Positions 1 to 6,034 of a stretch of DNA of 10,492 bases are shown piece by piece (the first letter of the stretch is position 1; each line of letters starts with the position of its first letter). The translations under genes were made by a program, and so were the position numbers. This DNA comes from an archaeon (GTDB lineage: Archaea > Iainarchaeota > Iainarchaeia > Iainarchaeales > Iainarchaeaceae). Under the pieces are notes generated by a model. It did not search any database and had not been told where the DNA came from. It saw only the letters and a program-made list of their open reading frames with translations. The stretch spans positions 1-10,492 of the forward strand of contig SBBR01000015.1 of the NCBI GenBank assembly GCA_005239615.1, in the 5' to 3' direction.

Positions 1-290
1 GGGTTGAGTAGCGCGATTGCCGCCACAAGTTTGACATCTCCTCCAGCCCACACACCCAACCTGTAAAGCGCATAGCCTGCGATGAATGCGACCGCCATGC
101 CTTCAAGCGCCAGAACAAATGGCTGGCCAGAGCCTGAGAGGAAGGACTCGGCGACCTTGAGGGCTATGCCTATTCCTGCGAGTGAATACACAAGCCTGTT
201 CGGGACAATCCTCGCCCTGATGTCTGTGTATGCGGCGATGCAGAGCGCGGCAAGCGTGAGGATAACATAGGCAAGGGGGAAATATGCCAT
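1..290 (-). CDS. Prepilin peptidase, A24 aspartyl family (FlaK-like), partial at the C-terminus
   Basis: This membrane aspartyl protease would cut the short N-terminal signal from the class III prepilins encoded just upstream. The visible 96 residues begin with a hydrophobic helix (about 4-20). Next comes the family motif YTDIRARIVPN with the first catalytic Asp (D23), and then the second motif AGGDVK with the second catalytic Asp (D85). The Asp-Asp spacing of 62 residues is close to that of methanococcal FlaK (D18 and D79). The rest of the protein lies beyond the left edge. I chose the ATG at 288-290 because the first helix and first Asp then sit as in FlaK. A GTG at 312-314, six bases after the preceding stop, would add eight residues and has only a weak GAG upstream. 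The position right after a small pilin gene supports the role. It could instead be an EppA-type peptidase of the same fold. Confidence 0.85.
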   Translation of the reverse strand, partial: MAYFPLAYVILTLAALCIAAYTDIRARIVPNRLVYSLAGIGIALKVAESFLSGSGQPFVLALEGMAVAFIAGYALYRLGVWAGGDVKLVAAIALLN

Positions 291-319
291 GTAAGGCGGA
301 AAGGCCGGTGGCACGCCAA

Positions 320-502
320 TCAGCTCATGAGCGTCGAGACTGCCTCGTGCGTGTTCGATATAACTTTCAGCTGCGCCCTGTCAGCGAGCTTCGAGATGTT
401 GAACGCAATGATTGTCACCACAATAACGAGCAGCACGCCGAACATTATGGTAAGGAGGTACTCGACCGAAACCTGAGCGCGTTCGCTTGCCAAAAACCCC
501 AT
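320..502 (-). CDS. Small class III signal peptide protein (minor pilin-like), 60 aa
   Basis: This is a short prepilin-like protein. The N-terminus MGFLASERA is followed by QVSVEYLL: a charged leader, a likely A-Q cleavage point after residue 9, Glu at +5 of the mature chain (E14), then a hydrophobic stretch (about 15-34) that would be the pilin core helix. After cleavage only about 51 residues remain, with almost no globular head, so a minor, priming or adaptor subunit is more likely than the bulk filament subunit. It has no cysteines, unlike the two pilins upstream. A Shine-Dalgarno-like AGAAGGT lies at 510-516, seven bases before the ATG, and a TATA box lies further upstream. The peptidase gene starts just after its stop, suggesting co-transcription. 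The family call rests on the signal pattern only. Confidence 0.8.
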   Translation of the reverse strand: MGFLASERAQVSVEYLLTIMFGVLLVIVVTIIAFNISKLADRAQLKVISNTHEAVSTLMS

Positions 503-509
503 TGCAGTA

Positions 510-516
510 ACCTTCT
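510..516 (-). promoter_or_regulatory. Shine-Dalgarno site of the 60-aa pilin-like gene
   Basis: On the minus strand this reads AGAAGGT and ends seven bases before the ATG at 502, good spacing for a ribosome binding site. It supports the chosen start. Confidence 0.6.
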
Positions 517-526
517 AGGTGCAGTT

Positions 527-542
527 GCCAGTCAGCACTGGC
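527..542 (-). other. Hairpin at the predicted 5' end of the minor-pilin mRNA
   Basis: The bases form a perfect 6-bp stem (GCCAGT with ACTGGC) around a four-base loop. The hairpin lies about 25-40 bases downstream of the TATA box at 566-572, so it would sit at the very start of the transcript, before the Shine-Dalgarno at 510-516. A role in mRNA stability or translation control is inference. The sequence shows only the inverted repeat. Confidence 0.4.
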
Positions 543-565
543 CAGAAGTAATTACAGCATGTGCC

Positions 566-572
566 TATTTAA
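566..572 (-). promoter_or_regulatory. TATA box for the 60-aa pilin and prepilin peptidase
   Basis: On the minus strand the site reads TTAAATA, preceded by the A-rich CAAAAAAG where a BRE would be expected. An archaeal start site about 25 bases downstream would fall near 544 and give a leader of about 42 bases that contains the hairpin and the Shine-Dalgarno. The rest of the gap between 503 and 720 holds the terminator of the upstream pilins, and I see no gene in it. Confidence 0.6.
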
Positions 573-670
573 CTTTTTTGCCGGGCTGGCATCAACGCAC
601 GATGCCTTGGAAATGCGAAATAAAAATTAGGGCCCGACCGGAGAATGGCCAAGGTTGGAAATGTGTTGTT

Positions 671-706
671 GAAAAAAGAAAAATAAGGGCCGGCTAGGAA
701 AGCCGG
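671..706 (-). terminator. Hairpin plus T-tract terminator after the cysteine-rich pilins
   Basis: Reading leftward, CCGGCT and AGCCGG (690-706) form a 6-bp stem with a five-base loop. A T-rich run follows at once (minus strand of 671-686: TTATTTTTCTTTTTTC). It lies about 15 bases past the stop of the second pilin. The T-tract alone would be enough for archaeal termination, and the GC hairpin makes it resemble a bacterial intrinsic terminator. Confidence 0.6.
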
Positions 707-720
707 TCGAATTTGTCGAA

Positions 721-1062
721 TTATGATGAAGTGCATGCTGCTACTGGTAGAGTAGCTGTTACGGCTGCTGTACAATTCGGGTATGTACCTCCGCAAAGGT
801 AGCATGAATTACCCACGGCTACAACTCGACCATTAGATGGAGGCGTCCCAATGCAAGGTGCCGTTCCATTACAATCGCAGTCATTTCCTACAGCGGCCGC
901 TGTTTTTTGGTTGCACAACGCTTGTGCACTGGTATTCCCTGTAGTAGCAGTACTCTGCGAATTTATTCCAAGTAGCAACACTATTACTATCGCTGCCACG
1001 AGCACTGCGCCGCCGATTAGCAACAAGTATTCCAGTGCTCCCTGTCCTTTCTTTTCATTCAT
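721..1062 (-). CDS. Cysteine-rich class III pilin A, 113 aa
   Basis: This is a probable structural pilin. The leader MNEKKG is followed by QGALEYLL, the classic class III signal with likely cleavage between G6 and Q7 and Glu at +5 (E11). A hydrophobic core helix runs from about 12 to 33. The rest is a small, Gly/Thr/Ala-rich head with eight cysteines (residues 50, 62, 64, 70, 87, 90, 97 and 110), enough for four disulfides outside the membrane. Residues 5-34 are identical to pilin B, and both share a CGGTYP-x-C motif in the head, so the two genes are tandem paralogues. The ATG is set by a GGAGGG Shine-Dalgarno six bases upstream (1069-1074). It starts 18 bases after the stop of pilin B and is followed by a terminator. 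The function of the cysteine-rich head is unknown. Confidence 0.88.
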   Translation of the reverse strand: MNEKKGQGALEYLLLIGGAVLVAAIVIVLLLGINSQSTATTGNTSAQALCNQKTAAAVGNDCDCNGTAPCIGTPPSNGRVVAVGNSCYLCGGTYPNCTAAVTATLPVAACTSS

Positions 1063-1068
1063 GCTTTG

Positions 1069-1074
1069 CCCTCC
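1069..1074 (-). promoter_or_regulatory. Shine-Dalgarno site of pilin A
   Basis: The site reads GGAGGG on the minus strand and ends six bases before the ATG at 1062. The same sequence and spacing occur before pilin B, where they decide the start codon. Confidence 0.75.
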
Positions 1075-1080
1075 TTAGTA

Positions 1081-1395
1081 TTAACATGTCGCTGAGGTTT
1101 TTGTTCCTGTGCAACTTGGGTATGTTCCGCCACAATCATAATAATATCCGCCAAGGCACGGTCTCGCAGCACCAGTTATACCGTTAGTAGAATCATTACA
1201 CGCTAGACCTGCAGTAGTTGTGCCTTTTGCCCCTAGTTTTTGAGTGCAAAGAGTCGCTGCGCTTGTGGCGCTTGTTGTACCTCCACTGCTCTGGTTTATC
1301 CCGAGTAATAGTACAATCACTATCGCCGCCACCAGAACCGCCCCTCCTATGAGCAGCAGGTATTCGAGTGCTCCCTGTCCTTTCATGTCCCTCAC
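1081..1395 (-). CDS. Cysteine-rich class III pilin B, 104 aa, GTG start
   Basis: This is a probable structural pilin, paralogous to pilin A. The leader MRDMKG and QGALEYLL form a class III signal with likely cleavage between G6 and Q7 and Glu at +5 (E11), then a hydrophobic helix from about 12 to 33. The head is rich in Thr, Ser, Gly and Ala and has six cysteines (50, 66, 80, 88, 95 and the final residue 104), including CGGTYP-x-C as in pilin A. The open frame extends up to 1452, but I place the start at GTG 1393-1395. A GGAGGG Shine-Dalgarno at 1402-1407 lies six bases away, exactly as for pilin A, and the two proteins then align from residue 1. ATG at 1384-1386 (three codons later) and ATG at 1411-1413 are alternatives with poorer spacing. 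It is the first gene of a two-pilin transcript with its own TATA box. Confidence 0.85.
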   Translation of the reverse strand: MRDMKGQGALEYLLLIGGAVLVAAIVIVLLLGINQSSGGTTSATSAATLCTQKLGAKGTTTAGLACNDSTNGITGAARPCLGGYYYDCGGTYPSCTGTKTSATC

Positions 1396-1401
1396 GTTGT
1401 T

Positions 1402-1407
1402 CCCTCC
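1402..1407 (-). promoter_or_regulatory. Shine-Dalgarno site that sets the GTG start of pilin B
   Basis: GGAGGG on the minus strand lies six bases before GTG 1393-1395. It is 15 bases from the next ATG (1386), too far for normal use, so it favours the GTG. Confidence 0.7.
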
Positions 1408-1460
1408 GTTCATTGACCCATTTTTACTAATTATTAGGTTGTTAATAATCACAATCTCCT

Positions 1461-1470
1461 TATATATTAA
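1461..1470 (-). promoter_or_regulatory. TATA box of the cysteine-rich pilin operon
   Basis: The minus strand reads TTAATATATA, with the purine-rich AAAAAAGGAAGG directly upstream as a BRE-like element. A start site about 25 bases downstream (near 1440) would give a leader of about 45 bases carrying the GGAGGG site. The surrounding gap (1396-1576) is AT-rich and holds no gene that I can support. Confidence 0.7.
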
Positions 1471-1576
1471 CCTTCCTTTTTTCGCAGGCCAGGGCCAATC
1501 GCAGTCTTTTTGTGGTAATGTGGTATTCTGGCATCTTTTTATTGCTTTTTCGCCCCAATAAAACCTGTCTGCCGCT

Positions 1577-1732
1577 TCACGTCTTCTCCGAGACCTTCGG
1601 CTGGACCTCCTTTGTCACAAAGTTCTTGAGGAAATAGCCGACGGTAACAGCAGCCGTCACCGCCAGGCCGAGCACTAGGAGTGTTTCCACCGAGCCCTGT
1701 GCCCTTTCCTCCGCGAAAACGCTTTTTTCCAT
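1577..1732 (-). CDS. Small class III signal peptide protein (minor pilin-like), 51 aa
   Basis: This is a prepilin-like small protein. The leader MEKSVFAEERA is followed by QGSVETLL: a charged leader, likely cleavage between A11 and Q12, Glu at +5 (E16), then a hydrophobic helix of about 17-36 and a short charged tail (KNFVTKEVQPKVSEK). The mature form would be only about 40 residues, essentially just the pilin helix. The open frame continues upstream to 1870, but that extension does not look like a protein. ATG 1732 has GAGG eight bases upstream (1741-1744) and places the signal peptide correctly at the N-terminus. It shares the ER-A-Q signal type with the 60-aa protein at 320-502, not the K-G-Q type of the cysteine-rich pilins. 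It may be a minor or assembly-initiating subunit, which is inference. Confidence 0.75.
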   Translation of the reverse strand: MEKSVFAEERAQGSVETLLVLGLAVTAAVTVGYFLKNFVTKEVQPKVSEKT

Positions 1733-1866
1733 GTCAATTGCCTCGTGTATTCCAGTGCTCCATAAACCCAAAATGCCCAGTCTCCGGGACGAACCGGGCG
1801 ATGTGGGCCAGGTTTTGTTTAAGTACGATATCACTTTGGCGTGTTCGGATGTAATTGCACCCGCAT

Positions 1867-2823
1867 TCACTTTACCCCTCCCACTATCGCCGATGAACCT
1901 ATTTTGGCGAGGATGTAGGAGAGGTACGCCATAAGGAGAAGGATTGGGAAGTATATAATGCTTTTGGTGAACCTTCCCTCGCGTATGAGACTTATCATGA
2001 GGCTGGTGAAGAACACCTCGACAAAAAGGTAGAACTGGATGGAATTCTGTATCACCTCGATTGAGTGCAGCGAGGCCTCGCGTATCGCCTCCGACACTAT
2101 GGACGCGGGCGCGCTGGTGAGTATTCCCGCAATGGTGGAAGTGAACCCGAATATTATTGGTGCGATTATCCCGCCAGCTGTGAACATGAATATCGTCTGC
2201 ATTACCGTCTTTGTCTTCCTCTCGCGGTTGATGCGGTGGATTGCCCTCACGTCCTCGGCAATTTCTTCGAGTATGCTCGTGAGCCCTGCCCCGGCAGCAA
2301 CTGAGTCTATTATTATCATCGTGGTCCTCTTAACGAGGCGGGAATCCACGTTGTAGTAGAGGGACTTGATTGAGTTCTCGAAGTTCTGGCCTTCCTCGAG
2401 CTTCCTCAGAATCTCGTTCATTTCCTTTCTGAGCGGCCCGTATTCCGCGTTCGCCACCTCGCGGAGCGCGTATTCGTATGTGCCGCCTGCCTTCAAAGTG
2501 TCAGCAATCTGCCTGAGAGCATCTGGCAAGGCTTCCTCTATCATGTCAACCCTTTCCTGCGCCTTGAGGTAGGGGTACCCTATCATTAGGTCGAGCGAGA
2601 CAATGAAGATAAGCACCCCAAGCTGCAGGTGCTGCTCGAAACCGATTATTTCCTTGGTGATGAACCATGCGAGTATGCCCGCAAATGCCGCCACGACCGC
2701 GGAGAGCATCAACCAGAGGGTCGCATCCACCTGGAATTCCGCGGCGTAGAGATAAGTAGCATACTTCTTCAGGATTTTCATGTTCCTCAGGAAAGGCACC
2801 TGCTCTAGATATCCGATTGCCAT
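1867..2823 (-). CDS. Type II/IV secretion system F family platform protein (GspF/TadC-like), 318 aa
   Basis: This is an integral membrane protein of the inner platform on which pilins are assembled and on which the ATPase acts. Hydrophobic segments lie at about 35-56, 66-85, 206-235, 262-281 and 286-306. Between the second and third is the cytoplasmic T2SSF helical domain (about 95-205), with the typical EEALPDALRQIADTLKAGG stretch. The single F domain fits TadC-like or half-PilC proteins, which act in pairs, and the upstream gene supplies a second one. The ATG at 2823 has GGTGG five bases upstream. A gap of about 168 bp separates it from the first platform gene. It is well recognised as a family, but its exact system (pilus or another archaellum-like filament) cannot be told from this gene alone. 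Confidence 0.9.
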   Translation of the reverse strand: MAIGYLEQVPFLRNMKILKKYATYLYAAEFQVDATLWLMLSAVVAAFAGILAWFITKEIIGFEQHLQLGVLIFIVSLDLMIGYPYLKAQERVDMIEEALPDALRQIADTLKAGGTYEYALREVANAEYGPLRKEMNEILRKLEEGQNFENSIKSLYYNVDSRLVKRTTMIIIDSVAAGAGLTSILEEIAEDVRAIHRINRERKTKTVMQTIFMFTAGGIIAPIIFGFTSTIAGILTSAPASIVSEAIREASLHSIEVIQNSIQFYLFVEVFFTSLMISLIREGRFTKSIIYFPILLLMAYLSYILAKIGSSAIVGGVK

Positions 2824-2987
2824 TCACACCACCATCCAATTGCCCATTTGAGGGAATTCACTGTCATTTGCTTTTCAACGCCAGCGTCCAGTAAAACACC
2901 AACTTGCCACCCAGTTGCTTCATGTCTCTGGTCATGCCCCGGATCCTTGGGCTCTTTGGCCCCGTGTCTAAAGCTGTCTTCGCGCAT
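2805..2987 (-). CDS. Possible 60-aa open reading frame between the two platform genes
   Basis: A frame of 61 codons starts four bases after the stop of the first platform gene, with AGGGTG about seven bases before its ATG, and ends overlapping the start of the second platform gene by 19 bases. This is operon-like spacing. The protein is hydrophilic at first (MREDSFRHGAKEPKDPG) and tryptophan-rich at the end. It has no signal peptide, no membrane helix and no motif that I recognise. It may be a chance frame in what is otherwise an unexplained gap of about 168 bp. Confidence is low. Confidence 0.25.
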   Translation of the reverse strand: MREDSFRHGAKEPKDPGHDQRHEATGWQVGVLLDAGVEKQMTVNSLKWAIGWWCEWQSDI

Positions 2988-2991
2988 TGTT

Positions 2992-4149
2992 TCACACCCT
3001 CGGCTCGATTGCCTTAAGGTAAAAAAGCATGATGCCAAGTATTGCCGGGAATGCAACAATATATGTTACCGCAATCATGAGTGGCGGGAAGCTCAGGCTG
3101 CCAAATGCTGTCATGGGTGCATTTGTGACCGTGCCGAGTATGCCTATGAACACCGGCGCAACAATCGCGATGAAAATGTATATCACGCCAAAGAAGTTCA
3201 TTTTTTCGGCGAAGTCGCTTATCCTGAGCCTAAGCTCGAAGCTCACGTCTTCTGCAATGTCGTTCATCACCTCGGAGAGGTTGCCCCCTGTCTTGAGTGC
3301 CCTTATGAGGTGGAAAAGTGCGTTCCTGAGGGCTTTTGACTGGGAGCGCAGGGCGAAGTGCCTTAGCGCGTCCTTGGTGTCAGTGCCCTCCTCTATCTCG
3401 GTTATGGTTCGCCCGAACTCCTCGCTCACAACCCCGTAATCTGAGGTGGAGATTGTCTGTATAACCTTGTACAGTCCAATCCCGGCCTTTAGCTCGGTCG
3501 ACATCTGCCTCAGGGTGAAGGGCAACTCCACGCTCACGTCGTTCCCCCTTGCCTGCGCCCTGCTCTTCGGTATGAGGTACATTATCAGGAGCGTGAACAT
3601 CGCGCAAACCCCTGAAATGAGTAAGGGGAACGCGAAGGTAACTTCGAGTAGCACCGACAGTGCCGCGAGTACGAGGAAGCTGAATACCCAAACGATTGCC
3701 GCTGCAGAAACCGAAAGCGCGAGCCATTGTTTGAGCGAGAACCGCATGTTCGCGGAGAAGAGGTAGTAGCGTATGTCGCTCGCAATAGGCATCCTGTTCA
3801 TTATGCCGACAATTGGCTCGAACACTTTCCTGAAGGCGAGGTAAACCTTTCCGAGGCTTTTCACGAAGGGGTTATTGAACTCCTGCAGTTCTTCCACGCT
3901 CTGCACGTTCACCTTAGCCTGGTCCCCCTCAGCAACAATTCCGCGCAGTTCTCCAAGCTTTCCCCCGACCTCCTCGAACTCTATGCCTTCCTGCTTGTAC
4001 TTCTTCTTCATCCTGTCTACTATCCTCTCCACTTGCTCTATGTCAAGGGTTTCCCTTGTTGTTGGCTCCTCTTGTGCCTTCTGCTCTGGCTTTTTCTGCT
4101 GCTTCTTTTGCTCCTCTATCCTGCCCTTGAGCTCGTCGAGTGTACCCAT
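2992..4149 (-). CDS. Type II/IV secretion system F family platform protein with charged N-terminal extension, 385 aa
   Basis: This is the first of two membrane platform proteins of the pilus-like system. Residues 1-60 are highly charged and probably helical or disordered (K, E and Q rich). Residues 85-135 lead into the membrane. Hydrophobic segments lie at about 141-168, 172-193, 316-340 and 355-380, with the T2SSF domain (about 205-315, including ELPFTLRQMSTELKAGIGL) between the second and third. The frame also offers an ATG at 4153-4155, but its Shine-Dalgarno would touch the start codon. ATG 4147-4149 has AGGAAGG seven bases upstream and lies two bases after the ATPase stop, so I use it. 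The tight coupling with the ATPase indicates translation as a unit. It resembles TadB/FlaJ-type proteins. Confidence 0.9.
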   Translation of the reverse strand: MGTLDELKGRIEEQKKQQKKPEQKAQEEPTTRETLDIEQVERIVDRMKKKYKQEGIEFEEVGGKLGELRGIVAEGDQAKVNVQSVEELQEFNNPFVKSLGKVYLAFRKVFEPIVGIMNRMPIASDIRYYLFSANMRFSLKQWLALSVSAAAIVWVFSFLVLAALSVLLEVTFAFPLLISGVCAMFTLLIMYLIPKSRAQARGNDVSVELPFTLRQMSTELKAGIGLYKVIQTISTSDYGVVSEEFGRTITEIEEGTDTKDALRHFALRSQSKALRNALFHLIRALKTGGNLSEVMNDIAEDVSFELRLRISDFAEKMNFFGVIYIFIAIVAPVFIGILGTVTNAPMTAFGSLSFPPLMIAVTYIVAFPAILGIMLFYLKAIEPRV

Positions 4150-4151
4150 GG

Positions 4152-5972
4152 TCATTCCTTCCTGTAAAGGTAGGCCTTCATCCTTTCCGAGACTTCCTTC
4201 ATGTTGGTTATCTTTTCCTTGGCGAGGCGGGAGAGGAACTCGGCGCGCTTAATTGTTTCCTCGGCAATCTCGTTTTTCGTCACCCCTGTCATTTCCTCGA
4301 GCAGCTTGATGTATTCAATCGGTGCGCCAGTCCTCTTGAGGGTGTCCTCATCGGCGTCGCGCTTGTACACAGTCACCGTCTTTATGTTCCCTGTCAGCGC
4401 CCCAGTCACTTCCGCTATCTCCATCACCCTCCTTATGGTGCCGAGCTTCTTGTCGTGGAGCCTGTGCAGGATTATTAAGAAGTTGAGCGCTGACATCATT
4501 ACTGCCGGCACATTCATCGGCGGGCTCGTTACCCTCACTATGGTTTCCTGCGCCGAGTTGGCGTGCACCGTTCCCAAACTTCCGTCTTGTCCCGTGTTGA
4601 AGGCCGTGAAGAGCGTGAACGCCTCGTCATGCCTTATCTCCCCAACCACTATCCTGTCAGGCCTCATCCTGAGCGAGTTCTTCGTGAGGATGTCCAGAGT
4701 CAGCTCGCCAGTTCCTTCCAAACCGGGCGGCCTTGCCTCCATCCTTATCCAGTGCTTTAGTGGGAGGTTCAGCTCGGCGGTATCCTCTATGGAGATGACC
4801 CTCTCGGTATCCGGGATGAAGCTTGCGAGCACGTTCAGGAGGGTTGTCTTTCCCGAGCCAGTGCCTCCTGAAATGAGAATGTTGGCAGGTCTCGTGCCTA
4901 GCCCCTCGCAGCACATCCAGAGGAATGCCGCTGCCTCCGCGTTGAGCGTGCCGTTTTGGATGAGGTTAATTATACTGTAGGGCTGTGCCCTGAACTTCCT
5001 AATGGTGAGAGTCGAGCCCTCGACCGATGCCGGCGGTATTGTTCCGTTCACCCTGCTCCCGTCCGGCATCCTCGCGTCGAGCAGCGGGCTCGAGAAGTCC
5101 ACCCTCCTCCCTACCTGCCTCGCTATCTTGTTGATGAGGTCCTGTATGTCGCTGTCTGTGTCGAAGCCGAGGTTGCTGATCATCATCCCGTACTTCCTGT
5201 GGAAGACATAGATTGGGTTTTTGGGGCCGTTTATCATTATTTCCTCGAGGTTGTCGTCCTTGATTATCTGGTCTATGATGCCGTAGCCGACCATCTCCCT
5301 GACAACGGCGTCGGCGTACTGTGTCTGCTTAGTGATAGGGATGTTGAGTTCCGGCGAGTCCCTTATAATCTCGAGGATTTTCTGGTAGTAAACGTTCCTC
5401 CTCTGCTCTGGGTCCCTTATCCTGTAAGGAGCGACCGTGATGATTCTCGTGGCCACTTCCCTTATGGTGTTGATTAACGCCTTTTCCCCTGTTGTTGGGG
5501 TGACCAGCCTGGTCCAGTAGTACATGAGGGGCTGGCCCGGCACCTTATAAATCCGCACGTCTTTGTATGCCTCGACCTCTATTTTTTCCTGCTCCTCCAT
5601 TTCCCTCTCGATTTCCGTGACGCTTCCTGCCTTAACCTCTTCCCTAATCTGTCTTGCCTTCTGCGGCTCCGGTTTCTTCGGCTCCCACTTTTTTGGCTGG
5701 AGAGGCTCAGCAATCGCCTGCCCAGCAAGGCCGCCTTTAAGCATCCCAACTTCAGGCGCCTTTTTCTGCTCGGCGGCGCCCGAAACCGTTCCCCCAGACG
5801 CTACAGCCGCCTTCAGTTCCGGCCGTTTCGAATCATCAGCGCGGGCTGCCGTGGCTTCGGGCCACAGCTTTTCCGGATAGTGCTCTTCAGTTTTTTTTGG
5901 GGTTGTTTCCACCTGCTTTCCCGCCTTCCTGTCCTTGACGGTCCGCAGCAATTCGTCCATGTAGTCAGGCAT
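4152..5972 (-). CDS. Type II/IV secretion system ATPase (GspE/FlaI/TadA-like), 606 aa
   Basis: This cytoplasmic hexameric ATPase powers pilin assembly. Residues 1-130 are low-complexity and rich in K, E, P and A, probably disordered. The N-terminal domain follows (about 140-330), then the RecA-like core. The core holds Walker A GGTGSGKTT (369-377), the Asp box RVISIEDTAEL (391-401), Walker B RIVVGEI (440-446) and the His box GTVHANS (467-473). All key residues are present. The frame is open up to 6194, but the extra 74 residues look non-coding. ATG 5970-5972 lies about 33 bases after a TATA-like sequence (6001-6009) and has no Shine-Dalgarno, so a nearly leaderless mRNA is likely; ATG 5960 is an alternative. 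Its stop lies two bases before the platform gene. The long N-terminal tail is larger than in FlaI proteins of about 500 residues. Confidence 0.92.
   Translation of the reverse strand: MPDYMDELLRTVKDRKAGKQVETTPKKTEEHYPEKLWPEATAARADDSKRPELKAAVASGGTVSGAAEQKKAPEVGMLKGGLAGQAIAEPLQPKKWEPKKPEPQKARQIREEVKAGSVTEIEREMEEQEKIEVEAYKDVRIYKVPGQPLMYYWTRLVTPTTGEKALINTIREVATRIITVAPYRIRDPEQRRNVYYQKILEIIRDSPELNIPITKQTQYADAVVREMVGYGIIDQIIKDDNLEEIMINGPKNPIYVFHRKYGMMISNLGFDTDSDIQDLINKIARQVGRRVDFSSPLLDARMPDGSRVNGTIPPASVEGSTLTIRKFRAQPYSIINLIQNGTLNAEAAAFLWMCCEGLGTRPANILISGGTGSGKTTLLNVLASFIPDTERVISIEDTAELNLPLKHWIRMEARPPGLEGTGELTLDILTKNSLRMRPDRIVVGEIRHDEAFTLFTAFNTGQDGSLGTVHANSAQETIVRVTSPPMNVPAVMMSALNFLIILHRLHDKKLGTIRRVMEIAEVTGALTGNIKTVTVYKRDADEDTLKRTGAPIEYIKLLEEMTGVTKNEIAEETIKRAEFLSRLAKEKITNMKEVSERMKAYLYRKE
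4157..4163 (-). promoter_or_regulatory. Shine-Dalgarno site of the first platform gene, inside the ATPase end
   Basis: AGGAAGG on the minus strand sits in the last codons of the ATPase gene, seven bases before ATG 4149. It decides between two ATGs six bases apart and points to coupled translation. Confidence 0.65.
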
Positions 5973-6000
5973 CGGGAATCGTATTAAGGAGACTTTTCCA

Positions 6001-6009
6001 TTATTTAAC
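6001..6009 (-). promoter_or_regulatory. TATA box of the ATPase/platform operon
   Basis: The minus strand reads GTTAAATAA, about 33 bases before ATG 5972. A start site about 25 bases downstream would leave only a few untranslated bases, consistent with the missing Shine-Dalgarno. It lies in the 243-bp gap 5973-6215 between the tRNA synthetase and the ATPase, which otherwise contains only a short palindrome (6035-6049) and no gene that I can support. Confidence 0.55.
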
Positions 6010-6034
6010 TTTATGTTTGGCCTTCGTGAAGTTC

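Noticed and set aside
1396..1452. N-terminal extension of pilin B from an upstream ATG
   Set aside because: It would start next to the promoter and give a leader that does not match pilin A; the GGAGGG/GTG pair fits better.
1733..1870. N-terminal extension of the 51-aa pilin-like protein
   Set aside because: It would bury the class III signal 46 residues inside the protein, while ATG 1732 has GAGG at good spacing.
3727..4252. Plus-strand open frames rich in Leu or Ser opposite the platform and ATPase genes
   Set aside because: They are shadows of the real minus-strand genes, caused by Lys/Glu/Gln-rich codons read in reverse.
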